This document shows, piece after piece, positions 1 through 12,354 of a DNA stretch of 64,000 nucleotides. How positions within the stretch are numbered: the stretch's first letter is position 1; every line of letters begins with the position of its first letter. Where the stretch lies: the NCBI GenBank assembly GCA_013397435.1, contig VZRG01002390.1, positions 5,697 to 69,696 of the forward strand, read 5' to 3'. The position numbers were made by a program, and so were the translations under genes. This DNA is from Erythrocercus mccallii. Taxonomy: Eukaryota > Chordata > Aves > Passeriformes > Dicruridae. The notes beneath the pieces were generated by a model, which saw only the letters and a program-made list of their open reading frames with translations, ran no database searches and was not told where the DNA came from.

Positions 1-3000
1 ACAGAACAGAATAATAGGAAAAAAATATTTGAAGTAAGATCTGCAAAGTTCATGTGTTTGCTGTCTGCATTTAGGCTCTGGACAGACATGATGGACCTGA
101 GTGTTACCTGCTACCTCTGGCAGGGCTGATGCAGTCCATTGAAGAGGCTTAACTGCAATGACACATGCTAGGATTGCTGGACAAACATGAAACAGTATCA
201 AACATTAATTCCATAAAATACACCATAGGCACAGGCTGAAGACAGCTAAAATTAATCTGCCAAATAGTAGTAGTTATCTTTTATGGTCTGACACAACTTG
301 TACTTGCAGATTTTTAGAAATCTTGGTCTTGGCAGTTTCCTGCTTAGCCAGAGTTGAACATTTGGAGGTGTAAAAGGACTGATTTGGAGACAACAACACA
401 ATGTAGGTGTCCTGCCAAGGGTTCTCAAAACAAGTATTTGAGCTCATTTTACTGGTGCTGTGTATATCCCAGTCCCAAGGCCTGATTATCCTGCTTCAGC
501 TCCAGCCCTAGGTCCTGAGGGGTTTTGTAACACATCCAGCAGTCCTGACCATCAGCACGTCACAGTCTCCCTCTGGTGGTGCACACTAGGTTGGTCATCC
601 ACGCTCCAAAATCTCACGGGCATTAGGGATGGCCATCACCTGCTGGAGGCCAGGGTGGGTGCTGCAAAGCCTTCCTCCCCACCACACATCTGTGCGGGAC
701 TGAGGAAGAGGTGAAGTTTAAATCACACAGAAAAAGGAGGGAACACAACACTTGGAAGACTTCACAGCCTTAGAGTAGGTATCAGTTAATTTTTATTAAT
801 TGCATTATTAACTGTGTTTGTTCCTTGTTTTTATGTGTACAAGTACCCCCCTGCAATAGCAAAGGCTTTCACTTTTGGATTGAATGCTACTCAAGTTAAT
901 AGTGGAATTTGTCCTTTTTCTTTCAACTTCTAGTCCTGTTCTACGTCAGAATCTTGGATTGACACAGCATTTTTTGCTTCTTTTCCTCCTCTTAAAACTA
1001 TTTCTAGGAGAAATTATGCCCATGTTCTTACAACAGCAGGGGGAAAAAAGGATTAGACACCTCAAGACTCTAAAACTAGAGCACAGTTTATTACATTTGA
1101 ACCAATTTAATAATTTTTCTTGTGGTTTTTGTTTCTTGAATTGTAAATGCTTTGACTGTGCAATACGGAAAGATGCTTTTCATTCCTTTGTTTATCTGCA
1201 TTCAACATGAGGTGGAAGGAATAATGTTCTTAGTCAAAATTGGGAGTAAGTTATTTTACTATCATTTGTTGATCTTCCATGCCCTGGATTACTGCAGAAA
1301 CTCTGCCAGCCTTCTGGTCACTCTTTATTGATCTTAAATACTAAAGTTTCTGTGTTTTCAGACAAAACCCTCCCACATTATTCTCCTTTATGTTATGAAT
1401 ATTGTGCTACCTCAAATGATATGTCTGCTATGGGTGTGTACTATGGTGCCTACTGGTTCTAACTGGGATGAATGTTTTTTGTGCAAAAAGTGATGGTCAG
1501 AGACAAGATATTCGCTGGACAGGTGAGAGAACATAAAAGTAAATAAATATTTTATGCCAAATAATGTATTGATTTGTTTGGGTCATTCAGAAATTATTAA
1601 TAATGTCATGAAATGACACTGTGAAGCATCAGGTATTTGGTGCCTTAGTAATGAAATCTTTATTTCTCTCAAAATATTTCTTTGAAAAAAGACTAGAAAG
1701 GTAAAGAACCAGCTCTGCCCACAAAACATTCTCAGGACTTCTGTGCATGTAGCAGCTAGAAATCTTTAAAATTGCTGCATTTTTAAATGTGCATCTTATA
1801 GTAGCCACAGAAATAAATGAATTTTTTTCTCTCTTTTTAGAACTAAACTGCACATGGAAACTTAATTTTAACTAGCATTTTACTGGAGGCTTAGCTCAAC
1901 TTTCTGGATGAAATGTCCTTTCTGAATTTTGAAGAGCAGTCTGAGTTAAGTGTCAGTTTGGCTGAGCTGGTTTTCCCCCATCACCTCCTCTTGTCTCTGT
2001 AGATCACCTCTAACAAGTTTAGCTTTTATGCACTTTCATATTGCACTAGAAACTCACTGTGAGGATGCCATACCTTATTTCCTCGGCAAGATATTTAATC
2101 AAAAATGACCCACAATTTCAAGGATGAATGCCCAACATCTCATTATTCACCACTCCCTGGGACTCTTTAGAGTGCTCTAACCTCAGCTGGGATGTGGTGA
2201 CAGGATTCAGGAGACCACTGGTGTTTTACAGTTTAGGTCATCTTTTAAGTCTCCCTGGTATTTGGTAGGAAAAAGCAGGGGGAAAGTATCCTGGTAGGTT
2301 TTTCATCAGCAGTGAAGTTGTTGATCTGTGTGACCTTGGTCTAATTTGAGACCTCAAGAAATCAAGTAAGAGGCAGTCCAAAGAATGGACTCTTGAGTTA
2401 ATTTGCTTTCCCTGCTCCTTGACTTCTCAAGGGTTTCTCTACAAGGACACTTTCCAGGGAGTTCATGAATTTTTCAGACACCTTTCATCACTGACCTTTC
2501 ACTTGAAATTGAAGAGAATGGCAAGGTCTGGGCAGAATGACATTGTTACCATTGCCTTTTAATTTGTCTGGTGTCAACCAAACACAACTACCCAACCTTT
2601 GTAATGATGTTGATCTACTCTGCCTAGACCTCACTGGTCTGGGCAGAACATTTCCCCCCATCTTAATCTTTACAAATGTGCTGTTACTTGGTGAAATAAA
2701 GCTTGAAAGAGGGTCAGGAAAAATAATGAATAGAGCTGAAAGATATTTTTTCCCATTGCCCAGTATTCTTGAGGTCACTCAGGGATTCTTTATTTTCCTT
2801 TTTTGAAAGAATAAGGTTTGAGTCTCATTCATTTTTTTGGAAGAATGCAGATAGCTGGATGTTTTGTTCCTAATAAAATCAGAGATAATCCTTCCACATA
2901 ATGGCAGCATGGGCTGCACTGATAAAATGGTGGGAATGAGGAATATCGCCCAGATAAAATATAAAACAAGAAATGTGTGGCCATTCCTGCTAGCTGCAAT

Positions 3001-6000
3001 GTTTTTAACACATCATTTAGTCCTAGGTCTTTGTAATACTTGTGCTAATTAAGTGAGGCTCCAGTTTACATCAGGCTGCTACAGCAATTATCATGTCCAG
3101 CTAAAGGTCACTTAAATGATTTGGGTCTCAGCTCCATGATGGCTAATTCCAACAACATTTCAAGACAGTGATATTGTTTAAAATTTGTAATGCGCTCATA
3201 TTCTGGCAAGGAAGCTTTTGTGTCTCTATGGTGAACAGTTTGCTTTTATGAAGATAATTATTATTCTTCTACAGATCCCCCCTTTTTCTGCTTTTACATT
3301 TGCAGAAAAACTGCAGTGAGCTCTTGTAAACTCTGAGTCGTCATTTACAGGTTGCAAAGTGGTTTGGTGATATCCACAGAGAAACATGAAGTGAACAAAT
3401 TAAATTAAATTAAAAACAGGTGGGAAAAAAGCAAAAGGAATCTGGTTATGTTGTTGTACACAATGCCCTCAGAGTGTTTTGTTGGTATATGTGATGCATC
3501 CATAGAACTTTGATATGGAAATTAAAGCTGCTGAATCCCAACTAAAGATCATTGGATACTTTTATCAATTCTGGGCTTTCAGATTTGCCCTATTACACTT
3601 AAGAAATACCAAAAACCCCCACTGCTGGCATCAGAATCTGCTTTTTGGTTACCTTTATGTTTCTTTAATTCTATAATTAAATATAAATATAAAATAAATA
3701 TAATTAATTAAATAATCTAATTTCTATAATATTTTATGTGCGTTTAGAACAGTTTGCATTTCTTACTCTGTTTCAAAGGGTGAAGAAATTCTCTGACTCA
3801 TTGTCAGTCAAGCATATCTCACCTCATTATTTTATCCTAATTTAGCATGGTTTTGGAATGTTCTGGGCCATACCACTAAAATAATAGTGAAATAAGAGTT
3901 GCTGTACACAACCCTTGGGATTAAAACCACATCTACCACCATCAGGACAATTCCTGAGAGAACAAACTTCCCACCTGGTGATCCAGCTCTGTCCTGTCCT
4001 CTGGACTTGCCTCAGGGAATTCCGAGGTCATCCTTCCCTTAGGAGCATATGTAGGAAATAACATGTCTATATTCAGGTTGAGGAAAATATTAAACAGAAT
4101 GTCTTTATTGCAATCCCATGCCTTTAACTTTATGAAGAAAAATCCCCAATTCTGTTACACCACAAACTGAATTTTTTTTCTCCTCTTGAAAAGCAAATCA
4201 GTTTTCCCCCTTTGTAAGTGCAGTATTTTGAGATTTGCCATGAGCTTCAAACACTGTTAAATAGACAAATATGCACCTTGTAAATATTTCCAGATTGGAC
4301 AAAGGTTTGAGTTTTGAGTCTGAGTTCGATGCTAAATTGGCACTTCTCTGGCTGATGGGAGCCCTGGGAACTGGGGGTGATGGGTGCTGCTATTCAATCT
4401 GCAAGCAGAGTTGCTACCATTCACTTTCCATGTATGGTTAGTTTTTTTTTAATGTAGAACAGGATAATAATATTTTTCTTCCAAAGGGTATGATGTCAGG
4501 AGTGGAAAAAAATGCATGTACACTTTTTTCTTTCTAAAGTAGGATTATGAAGGTTTAAAAGTTCCTAAAACACTTAAGCTAAATGGTTCATTACTTTTAA
4601 AATTACCAGTAAGTAGAAAAAACTTCTTTGCTGACTACCCAGTGTTTTTTCAATGGCATTTTGTTTTGATTTAAATATTGCTTTTGGTTTGCATTATACT
4701 GTTTGCCCACCTAGTGAATTTTTGTAGAATTTCTATCTTTCAGCACCTATTTTTTGCCTATTAGGTTTAAACAAGATAAAACCATTCTCTGTGTAAGTCC
4801 TCTGGGGAAAAGCTGCATGTAAGTGGTAATGGCAATTATGGTAAATGCTGAACCCAGCATCTCTAAGTGCTTGCTGCAAAAATTCTCTATAAAATATTTC
4901 ATGTTAATGTTAATCACATGGTCTGTGTTGTTTACCTGGAGCTCTTTCTATGAAAACAGCCACACAGAACTAAAAAATTAAGTAATCAGAATCTTTGCAC
5001 TTTAAATGTTTGACTTCTGTTATATCAAGTATTACATTGATATAACAATGTTTAAAGGAAACAAGAAGATACTGTTTGTTTATAGGAAAACACCTATGGG
5101 AGAAAAATAATTTGAATCAGTTTTAGGCTGATTTTAAGATTTAGGTTTTTTTCAGTCAGCACAAATTCCAGTTGTGCTGGCTTTCACACCTGGCTGTGGA
5201 AGAGCATTCTGAGGCATAATTAATTGATGATGCATGTGTGACATATCCCTGCACAGTCATTCAGTCCCTCCAGACTGACACAATTATGCCCATTTTATAG
5301 ATTCAGCAGCCTGCTCTTTTCTTCTGGGATCATTGTTCTGGTGACACTGAGATTTGATTTACTTCTCTTAGGAAGTGGTCTCTTTCCAGTCAACAGTTAC
5401 CTGTTGCTGGTAGTTTAGCAATGGAGTATAAACTGTATTTTATTTAGAGAGTCTTTCCACAGTGTCTCAGTGATCACGCAGAGATGAAAATGAAGCAGGC
5501 TCTGACTTATCCTACAACTTATTAATGAAAAAAATAATTGCTTGTGTGTTCTTGTGGAGTCTTTAACTTACATATTCAAAAGTGCCCCACACTGGCCAAG
5601 CTGCCAAAGCCTGAAAGGCAGGCAGCTCCTTTAATATGAAAAGTTCAAGAAGCTTATTCATGCTTTCTAAAGGAGAAAAATCTTAACTCCCCCTTCTCTA
5701 GATTAGCTAAAAGCCTTTTGCTATCAGTTTGTATTGCTTTAGAGTTCATTTCTAACAAACCTTTGTCCTTGCAGTGTGTAGCTCCCAGCTGTCAGAAAAC
5801 ATTTCTGCAGCTTGTGAATTTAATCAATTTGGTGTGTCTGCTCAAAGTAATAAAACATCATTGAAATTCTGGTTTAAGAAAGTTAATGCACTAACTGCTC
5901 CCCATGTGACTGCAGACAGCTAAACTGTAAGATAAGGACTTTCTATTGTAAAGCTCTTTTAAAAATTACACTGATATCCTTGGTTGCACTTTAACTTGTG

Positions 6001-7408
6001 GATTAATGGACCTTTAAATCTGAAAGCAGCCCATCGCCTTGCATTAAATGAAAAAAGGCTATTTTGGACATTTTTTAACAAAGGGTCAAGATAATATTAA
6101 AGATAGATAAATACAGAAAATTTCAAAACTTACCTGCATGGGCAGCCCAAGGCCTCTATCTCTAGGATTCTACTCCCCTGTTCACCTCTTAAGTAGCAAA
6201 GTCTCTGCGCAGGTTTTCTGTAGCAGTTTTGGACTATATCTTCTGCTTTTTTAGTCTGCGTATGGTGTAAACTTGAACCCTGGAGGGTGTCTCAACTAGT
6301 AGATCACTGCACTATGTTCTTATTGCATGTTATGTTTACCTTTCTCTTGTTACTCTGATTTTGTTTCAATTCCATGGTACAGCTCACATCATGACATATA
6401 TTGGCCAATTTAGTGATCTAAAGAGGGGTTGCACAATTTTTTTGTGAGGTGAAAAACAGGAGTAGTTTCACTCACCAGCATTAATCATGCAAGCTGGAAG
6501 TCCCGCACAGGGAAATCTAGTAAACTCTAAGGCAAGAGGAAATTTTAAACTCATGCCAAAAGTCAGAAGAATATCTCCAGAAGGAAATGATAGTTAACAA
6601 GCACTTGATTCTGAAAACCAGCAGTGAAACAAATGGGTGAATTCTGAGAGAATGTACTCACCAAACAGCAATAACACAGCAACAATGCTGGCAGGAATTG
6701 GGGATGGTAGTTTGCTGGCAATTGGTTGAAAAAAAACTCTGCACTGCGAGGATTTAGTTAAGGAGATGTGAAAATAAATCACTGAGGCAGTGTCCAGCAA
6801 AGTGTATTGACCTTCACACCAGTACACACCTTGCAAATTACAACAGTATCAGTGGGAAGGGAAGAAATAGAGGCTAAAATACAGAAGAAATGCAAATGTG
6901 ATCAGTGGAAAGCCATCCATTACGGTGAGTGAGTGGCCATCAATAACCTCTTAACTAGGCAAGGGAGAGAAAATAACTTTGCATGGTATGTTGTCAGAGG
7001 GTGCAGGACCTCAGGCCCTTTCAGAAAGTGAGAACAGTTGCAGTGTAGTACAGATTTACCAATAATGAGGCAGGACATTTAAAACCTCTGTGAGATGAAT
7101 TTCTGAGGGAGCAGAGAGACTAAGGAACACGGGACATGGAATTCAGAGCTCAGATTCCACCTGCTGCCTTCTCTGGCTGCCTGGAGTGCCAGGTCAGGAT
7201 AAGGGGCAGAACACCTCAGTCTCATTTCAAGCTTCTGAGACAAACCCCAGAGAGAGAGCCCAGCACACAAAAGGGAACCATGCAGAGTGAGCCAGGAAGA
7301 AGTGCTGGGAAACTGCACTTGCCACAGGCAGGTTTCTCACTTGTTGATGGATTTTAGCAATGCACCCCCCTCCACTCCTGAGTGGGCATTTCTGTATTAG
7401 GAAAGGGT
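1..7408. other. Unique AT-rich non-coding DNA
   Basis: I see no recognisable gene, RNA or transposon here. The longest open frames are about 100 codons, lack splice context and resemble no family I know, so I treat them as chance. The stretch is AT-rich, with homopolymer runs and a simple AT tract near 3661-3736. A slightly GC-richer patch lies at about 460-720 but carries no promoter motif I can defend. It could be intergenic or the inside of a large intron. Confidence 0.6.
3661..3736. repeat. AT-rich simple tract
   Basis: A run made almost only of A and T, with TAAATATAA/TAATTAATTAA-type words. It is low-complexity sequence with no clean repeat unit. Confidence 0.7.
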
Positions 7409-7789
7409 TTTGGTTTACTTCTTGACTTTTTAGGAAGTTTAACTGGAAAGTTCTATCTTTTTCTCTTCGTAATTGGCTCAGTGCCAGGAGAGAAGCACCT
7501 GTTGGACCTTGTCACTCTTTGTCAAAACCTGTACCCCTTTCTATTGGCAGTTTTCCAATAGGTCCATTCTCGGTCATTAAGTAGAAAAAGGAACAGAACA
7601 AAGGAACCAATGGCATTCTGAAAGTGTTTTAGCAGGTGCAGGAGCTTTCCCTATACTGTGCCCAGCTTTGTTCATTGTTTTGTATTATTTCAGTTACTTT
7701 ATTAAACCTTTTTGATTTTTCAAGACACACTCAACCATGCTGTCTCTCAAATTATTTGTCAGCCAACTCTGACCAGGGCTGGATCTGCA
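7409..7789 (+). mobile_element. Probable solo LTR, diverged
   Basis: This is a candidate endogenous retrovirus LTR of about 381 bp. It has an ATTAAA-type polyadenylation signal near 7700, followed by a pyrimidine-rich stretch. It ends in GGATCTGCA, resembling the end of the LTR at 9209-9680 (GGAGCTGCGACA). AAGGGT sits on the left (7403-7408) and AAGGTT on the right (7790-7795), a 5-of-6 match that could be an aged 6-bp target-site duplication. The start reads TTTGG rather than the usual TG. Boundaries and family are uncertain. Confidence 0.4.
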
Positions 7790-7843
7790 AAGGTTACGAG
7801 ACATGTTCTCATACCCCACCTTTTTCTAAGTATGATGAGGAGA

Positions 7844-8982
7844 TGTCATAACACAACTTCATGTATTTATGAGAAACGACGCTCATTTCCAAAATTTCAA
7901 AGGTTTATTAAACCTTAATAAAATACAGCAAAAGACCGAATATGGAAAAATTACACTGCTGGGAGGATGGGACTAAACTGCCATGTGTTCATTCACAAAA
8001 AAGTCTCCTTATATTGGTTTGAAAAGACAGGTATCTGCTAAGGAAGGCAGGAGCTTCCCTTGAAATGGAAAATGTAAACCTTCTCCTTCTGAGTTGTTAT
8101 AACCTTGAAATTAAGGGGCTCTTAAGATATGAGACTAGGAATAACAGATCTTTATCAGGAAAATTAAAATAAAACTGCAGTAGTACAAAAACCAAAACCA
8201 ACAACAACAAAAACCCCACTGACAGAATTAGAATATAACCTGACACCCTCTTGGTTAGGGTGTTGGTAGTAGTCTAATTATATGGTGATTGCAGTACTGC
8301 TGGAGTGACAGATGTGGTTCTGTTGAAGCAATGATTTTGTAGAAGGGTGTAGTTTTTTTAAAAGGTTCTGTGGTGGTATAGATGGGTCCGGTCTTTGTCT
8401 GGGAATCCAGTGGAAACAGGATGATCTGGTGTTCCAAAGCTCAGATTTTTATGCAGATAGAAATGCTTGGCTCCTCCCCCTGGGTGGAGCATCTCACAAT
8501 GGGATTATGCAATTTCATCATTCATGCAGTGAGAATTAATGACCCATTAACAGAGGATATCTCCCCCTCCACCCCACTGCCCCCCCCCAGAGAAGAGACA
8601 AAGAACTGATTTCAACAGATGGTGATAGAATACATACTTCTGGTTACATGTTGCATTGCAACTTAAGACACTGCTCCACGTTTTATATCTTTGGTGTTGC
8701 ATCAGGTAACTCTAGCCCCTCCCAAAGTCTGACAGTTCTTCACTGTCCATTGGTGAATATCACTTTCTTGCAACTTGGTTGGAGGTCAGGTGTTGCCATG
8801 CTGTGCCTCCTAGTAACAAAAACACCCTCCCCCAAATGTCCTGACTACCAAGGCTGTCCAGTGACAACAATACAAGGGGGAGGGGAAAGAGGACTATGGG
8901 GAGAACATATCACAACAATATAATTATACATCTATAAAACTTCTCTTGATGTACACAGAATATTCATCCCTTAATTGTGACA
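7844..8982 (-). mobile_element. Solo LTR (minus), split by another LTR
   Basis: Read on the minus strand, the right part (8982 down to 8671) looks like U3: it starts TGTCACAATT and holds a TATA-like GATATAAAA at about 8680-8690. The left part (8009 down to 7844) looks like R-U5: it contains an AATAAA signal (plus-strand TTTATT, 7904-7909) and ends TATGACA. The termini are TGTCA and TGACA, a 5-bp inverted pair. The LTR at 8010-8670 sits between TATA and polyA, exactly where an insertion would split one LTR. I found no convincing target-site duplication outside, so the assignment is moderate. Confidence 0.5.
8010..8670. mobile_element. ERVL-like solo LTR, copy A
   Basis: About 661 bp, colinear with the element at 30990-32383. 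Both share the opening TTGGTTNGAAAAGACAG, the AAGGAAGGCAGGAGC block, the GGTGGAGCATCTCACAATGGGA block, and the close GCATTGCAACYTAAGACR. The flanks are CTCCT (8005-8009) and CTGCT (8671-8675), 4 of 5 identical, consistent with an aged 5-bp duplication as made by ERVL-type elements. It lacks the internal 31532-31685-like duplication present in copy B. Transcriptional orientation is not clear from the sequence. It is solo: no internal retroviral coding adjoins it. Confidence 0.75.
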
Positions 8983-9047
8983 GCAACCATCACATTATCC
9001 ATCTATAACATACTGAAACTGCAGCAGACCCTGGCTCTGCTCACCTG

Positions 9048-9172
9048 CATCAACCCCCTGCCAAGGCAGGGACACCTGAGCAGGTTGTACAGGAAGATGT
9101 CCAGGTGGGCTGGAATATCTTCAGAGAAGGAGCCTCTACAGCTGTGTAGGCCTTTGTGCTACCTCTGCCTCT
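9048..9172 (-). mobile_element. Old CR1 LINE fragment
   Basis: This matches, in reverse, the conserved CR1 3' block in which a 'gggcaggGACACCT' segment leads into CCAGGTGGGC and GGAATATCTTCAGAGAAGGAGCCTC. It is short and diverged, with no recognisable coding or 3' terminal repeat. It lies just left of the LTR at 9209. Confidence 0.5.
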
Positions 9173-9208
9173 GAGACTAAAATGTTTCAAAATATTGAGG
9201 CTGTCAGT

Positions 9209-9680
9209 TTTGGGAGTCGAACTGCCTGAGAGCATGGGCTTGAGACCCAGGGAACCTGGTCTGTAGTTCACTTAACCGGTACTCAACTTAGGGTGAGCAT
9301 GATTCAAGCAGCTTTGACTCCTGGAAAATAATATGGTAATTGTTCTCTTCATACAAAGTTGAAGTTCTAGAAGGTTCCTTAGTTCCTTCCTTCATGATTG
9401 GTTATCAGTTGGTGCAGAGTTTTACATATTCTGAATTATTGTTTCTGGCTGGACCTTTACCCTCAGCTCTGCTCTTCAATCAACCCTATAGGCATATTTT
9501 GCCTACCCTATCCTGGGTCTTTGGAATTAGTCCCATATTGTTGTTTGGCTTCTCCTGTTGTTGCTTTCATCATTAAACCCTTCTATTTTCTGGACAATTC
9601 CATCGTACCTGTCCTTTTATTTATCTCCACCTTGGTCCTGACCAACATGGTCCTGGGGTTGTGGAGCTGGAGCTGCGACA
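9209..9680 (+). mobile_element. Solo LTR with perfect 6-bp duplication
   Basis: A 472-bp LTR flanked by GTCAGT on both sides (9203-9208 and 9681-9686). It ends in GAGCTGCGACA, a normal CA terminus. The start is TTTGGGAG, probably a mutated TGTGGGAG. A polyadenylation signal ATTAAA lies at 9572-9577, about 100 bp before the end, which sets the orientation as plus. A 6-bp duplication is typical of ERVK/betaretrovirus-like elements. There is no internal proviral sequence, so it is a recombined solo LTR. Confidence 0.75.
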
Positions 9681-9686
9681 GTCAGT

Positions 9687-10791
9687 GCTTAGAAAACCAA
9701 AGGAATAATGATAATTGAAAAAAATCTTTTTAAGTTCTCACTAATCTCATAGTTATGTGCAAGTCAGGCTTGTCAGAAGATTTAGTTTTTAAGTCCTGTT
9801 ATGTTTGTAATCTACCTTGTGTTCTTTTGGCATAATGGGACACAGAAAACAGCTATACGGCATATTTATCTCAAAGCCAGATTTTTTTTTTATACATTTT
9901 GTGCAAGGAAGTGAATTGCAGCAGGTTGTAAGGAGCTTTGCAATTCTTGCTTTTTGTTATGTTCTTTGTCTTTCTTTTGTATAATGTGACAGATAAAATA
10001 AAGGTCCTTCATCTAGAATGAAAATATAAAGCTACTTAAAGACCTCCTTCATCAGAGAATGAGAGAATAAACCGTTTTGGGATGTTTAATGCACAGAGCA
10101 CAGTCAGATATGAATGTGAAGAAGTGAAAGTGTTCTCAAATACAATCTTACTCTTTCCTTCCTTTGGGTTTCAAATTTTCCTGACAGAAATCAATTGAAA
10201 GGGGATCAAGGAACTTTGCACTTTTCCCAGACGGTATCAACCTATGGCTACCTAAAACTGGGGAGAAGTTTGCAGGCTGAACAAGTCTTGACTGTGTTGA
10301 AATTCACACTGAAAATGTAGTGGTGCTCTTAGGAGTTATTAAGGCTACAGTTCTCTGGAGTTTTCAGCTTGAAGCCTTTCACTAAAACATTTAGAAAATA
10401 ACATAAAACAGGTAAACAGAAGAAATTGATTTTTTTTTTGCTGCACACAAATACTAGGTTTAAGGTAAGTCTTCTGAGCATTGTGCCTGTAACTCAGCCC
10501 ATTGCCTTGATCTTTTGTCCTCCTCTGTGATGTACATGATATACAGACACTTCAAACAGGAAGGTTCTATGTTTGCAGCTCTTTTAGCTTTAAGTTACAT
10601 TATATTATACATTGCTTTTTTATCCATTTGGCTGGCTTACAGATCCATACAGAGCTGAAAATGAATGAAGCATTTAAGATGCTTTGTTTATCTTTATGTT
10701 GTGATCACTCCCAGTTGAAACACACGTCACCAATAGCTAGGAGAGACCTGGTTGAATTCCTGATGAACTTTTCTTGACCTCCTGTGCACTA
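9687..10791. other. Unique non-coding DNA
   Basis: AT-rich sequence between two LTRs. I see no gene or repeat in it apart from short homopolymers. Confidence 0.6.
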
Positions 10792-11094
10792 TGTCAATGT
10801 CAAAGTAAAGCCAAAGATAAATCCGGCTACGATGGGAAACCCAGTTTGGCTCTCCTGGTTCAATGGGTGGGTCTGTGGGTGAACAGTGGTAGGACTCAGG
10901 CAGAGACCCTTAGCCAACCCTGTTCAAGCTTAGATGCAGACACACCAATGGCCAGAGATCTGGGTGGAGGGAGATCCCAACCAGCCTAAACCAGGGAGAT
11001 TCAAACTCCCTATCAAAGGAGCAACCATATTAAACTCACAGCTGTTTGTTGAGGACCCTAGGTGAGTTTGTTTCGTTTCTGTCTCCAACCAACA
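10792..11094 (+). mobile_element. Solo LTR, same family as 52429-52775
   Basis: Colinear with the LTR at 52429-52775. Both start TGTCA. Shared blocks follow in order: CAACCCTG-CAAG/AATG, ATGCAGACA, the CTGGGTGG stretch, ATCCCAACCA, AAAGGAGCAACCATATTAAACTC against AAAGGAGGCAGCCATAATAAAC, GCTGTTTGT, and CTGTCTCCAACC. The polyA signal is ATTAAA at about 11027. The right end is taken at AACA (11094); the other copy runs slightly further. No clear target-site duplication is visible, so the ends are approximate. Confidence 0.65.
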
Positions 11095-11210
11095 TCTAAA
11101 ATAATAGGTCAGCTTTTTCCTCTGGCTGGATTATGTATCGCTGAGTTAGCATCCACCACACACTGTGATCATCATAGCTTTGTCTTTGATCTCAGATAGA
11201 ATGGCAGCAA

Positions 11211-11402
11211 AATCACAGAATCCCAGAACGATTAGGGTTGGAAGGAACCTTAAAGATTATTTAGTTTCAACAATTTCCACTATCCCAAGTTGCTCCAAGC
11301 CCTGTCCAACCTAGCCTGGAACACTTCCAGGGATACAGGAGCAGCCACAGCTTCTCTGGACAACCTGGAAGTGCCTCACCATCCTCACAGGGAACTCTTT
11401 TA
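11211..11402 (-). mobile_element. CR1 LINE 3' tail
   Basis: Reverse-strand CR1 3' end. It opens with AATCACAGAATCCCAGAACG and GGTTGGAAGGAACCTTAAAG, then a diverged body with CCAAGCCCTGTCCAACCTAG. It is more diverged than the copies at 15.7 or 51.9 kb, so it is probably an older subfamily. It is 5'-truncated with no coding sequence. Confidence 0.8.
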
Positions 11403-12348
11403 TCCATGAAATAATTGATATTTTTTTGAGCTGTTTGTGTGTGTTTGCACCTCTCCTATAGAAAGTGTTTAATTAAAGCAGCTTTAATTTTGTTTCTTTC
11501 AAAAGGATCTCACTAGATAAAGTAGTCAGTTCTGAAGACTGAGGAATAAATTAAGAATCCTCCCCAGACAGAAATATAGCTTATTAAACCAAGCTAAACA
11601 TAATTAGACTCATATCTAGAATCAAGGTAAGAGAGATGGTGATATAAATGAAGCCATTCAGCTCAGACTGTGATATTGTTGCTGTAAGTTTGAGAATCCT
11701 CAGAGTCATCATTTCCAATCCCTGGGAATACCATTCTGAGAGGCCTTGACATAAGAAGCCTAAAAATCAAGTGTCCCGAGCCAGTAATTTTGGAAGACAG
11801 TGACAGTTTTTCTCCATCCCAATCTTTAGGCTCTGCAGATTCTCTTTGCTGTCTGATCTATTGTTTTCAGGAGTCATTATTGCCAAGAGCTTTCTAATGT
11901 GGGTAAATAAACAGCTCCAAATGATTTATTGGAAGGTTTCATAGCAAGTGTCAGGAAAGATATAAACCTCCCAAAAAAGCTGAGGGCCCAACAATTTTTG
12001 TTTCAACTTCTGAATAAATGACTAGATTTTGAGGAGGGCACAGTGCCAGCTTTCTTCTGTGCCAGCTTCTCTTTGTTCCTCTCAGCCAGAACTACTGGTT
12101 CCAGAGAGATTTCATATATTTTGGATAGGTTCGTAAATGGCATTGTACATTGTAAATTATCTTATTCTAAGGAAAAGGAAGACAAGGCTATAGTGGAGGC
12201 TATGTCAGAAGGAAAAAGAAAGTAGAAAATATTTTTGAAGCAATATGACAAGATAATGCAGTTTTTAAGCATGGTAAATTTGCACATTTTTCTCTTAATT
12301 CTATCCAAGTCAGGGTTAACATTAATCAAAAATACTCCTCAAAAACTG
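11403..12348. other. Unique non-coding DNA
   Basis: I see no gene, RNA or transposon. A 60-codon open frame near 12043 is within chance expectation. Confidence 0.6.
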
Positions 12349-12354
12349 TTTGCT

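Noticed and set aside
9200..9260. Possible tRNA-like segment (GGGAGTCGAACTGCC resembles a T-arm)
   Set aside because: No acceptor stem or anticodon arm can be drawn, and the segment is the start of an LTR with a perfect target duplication.
11095..11100. Target-site duplication for the LTR at 10792-11094
   Set aside because: The flanks GCACTA and TCTAAA do not match, so I do not claim a duplication.
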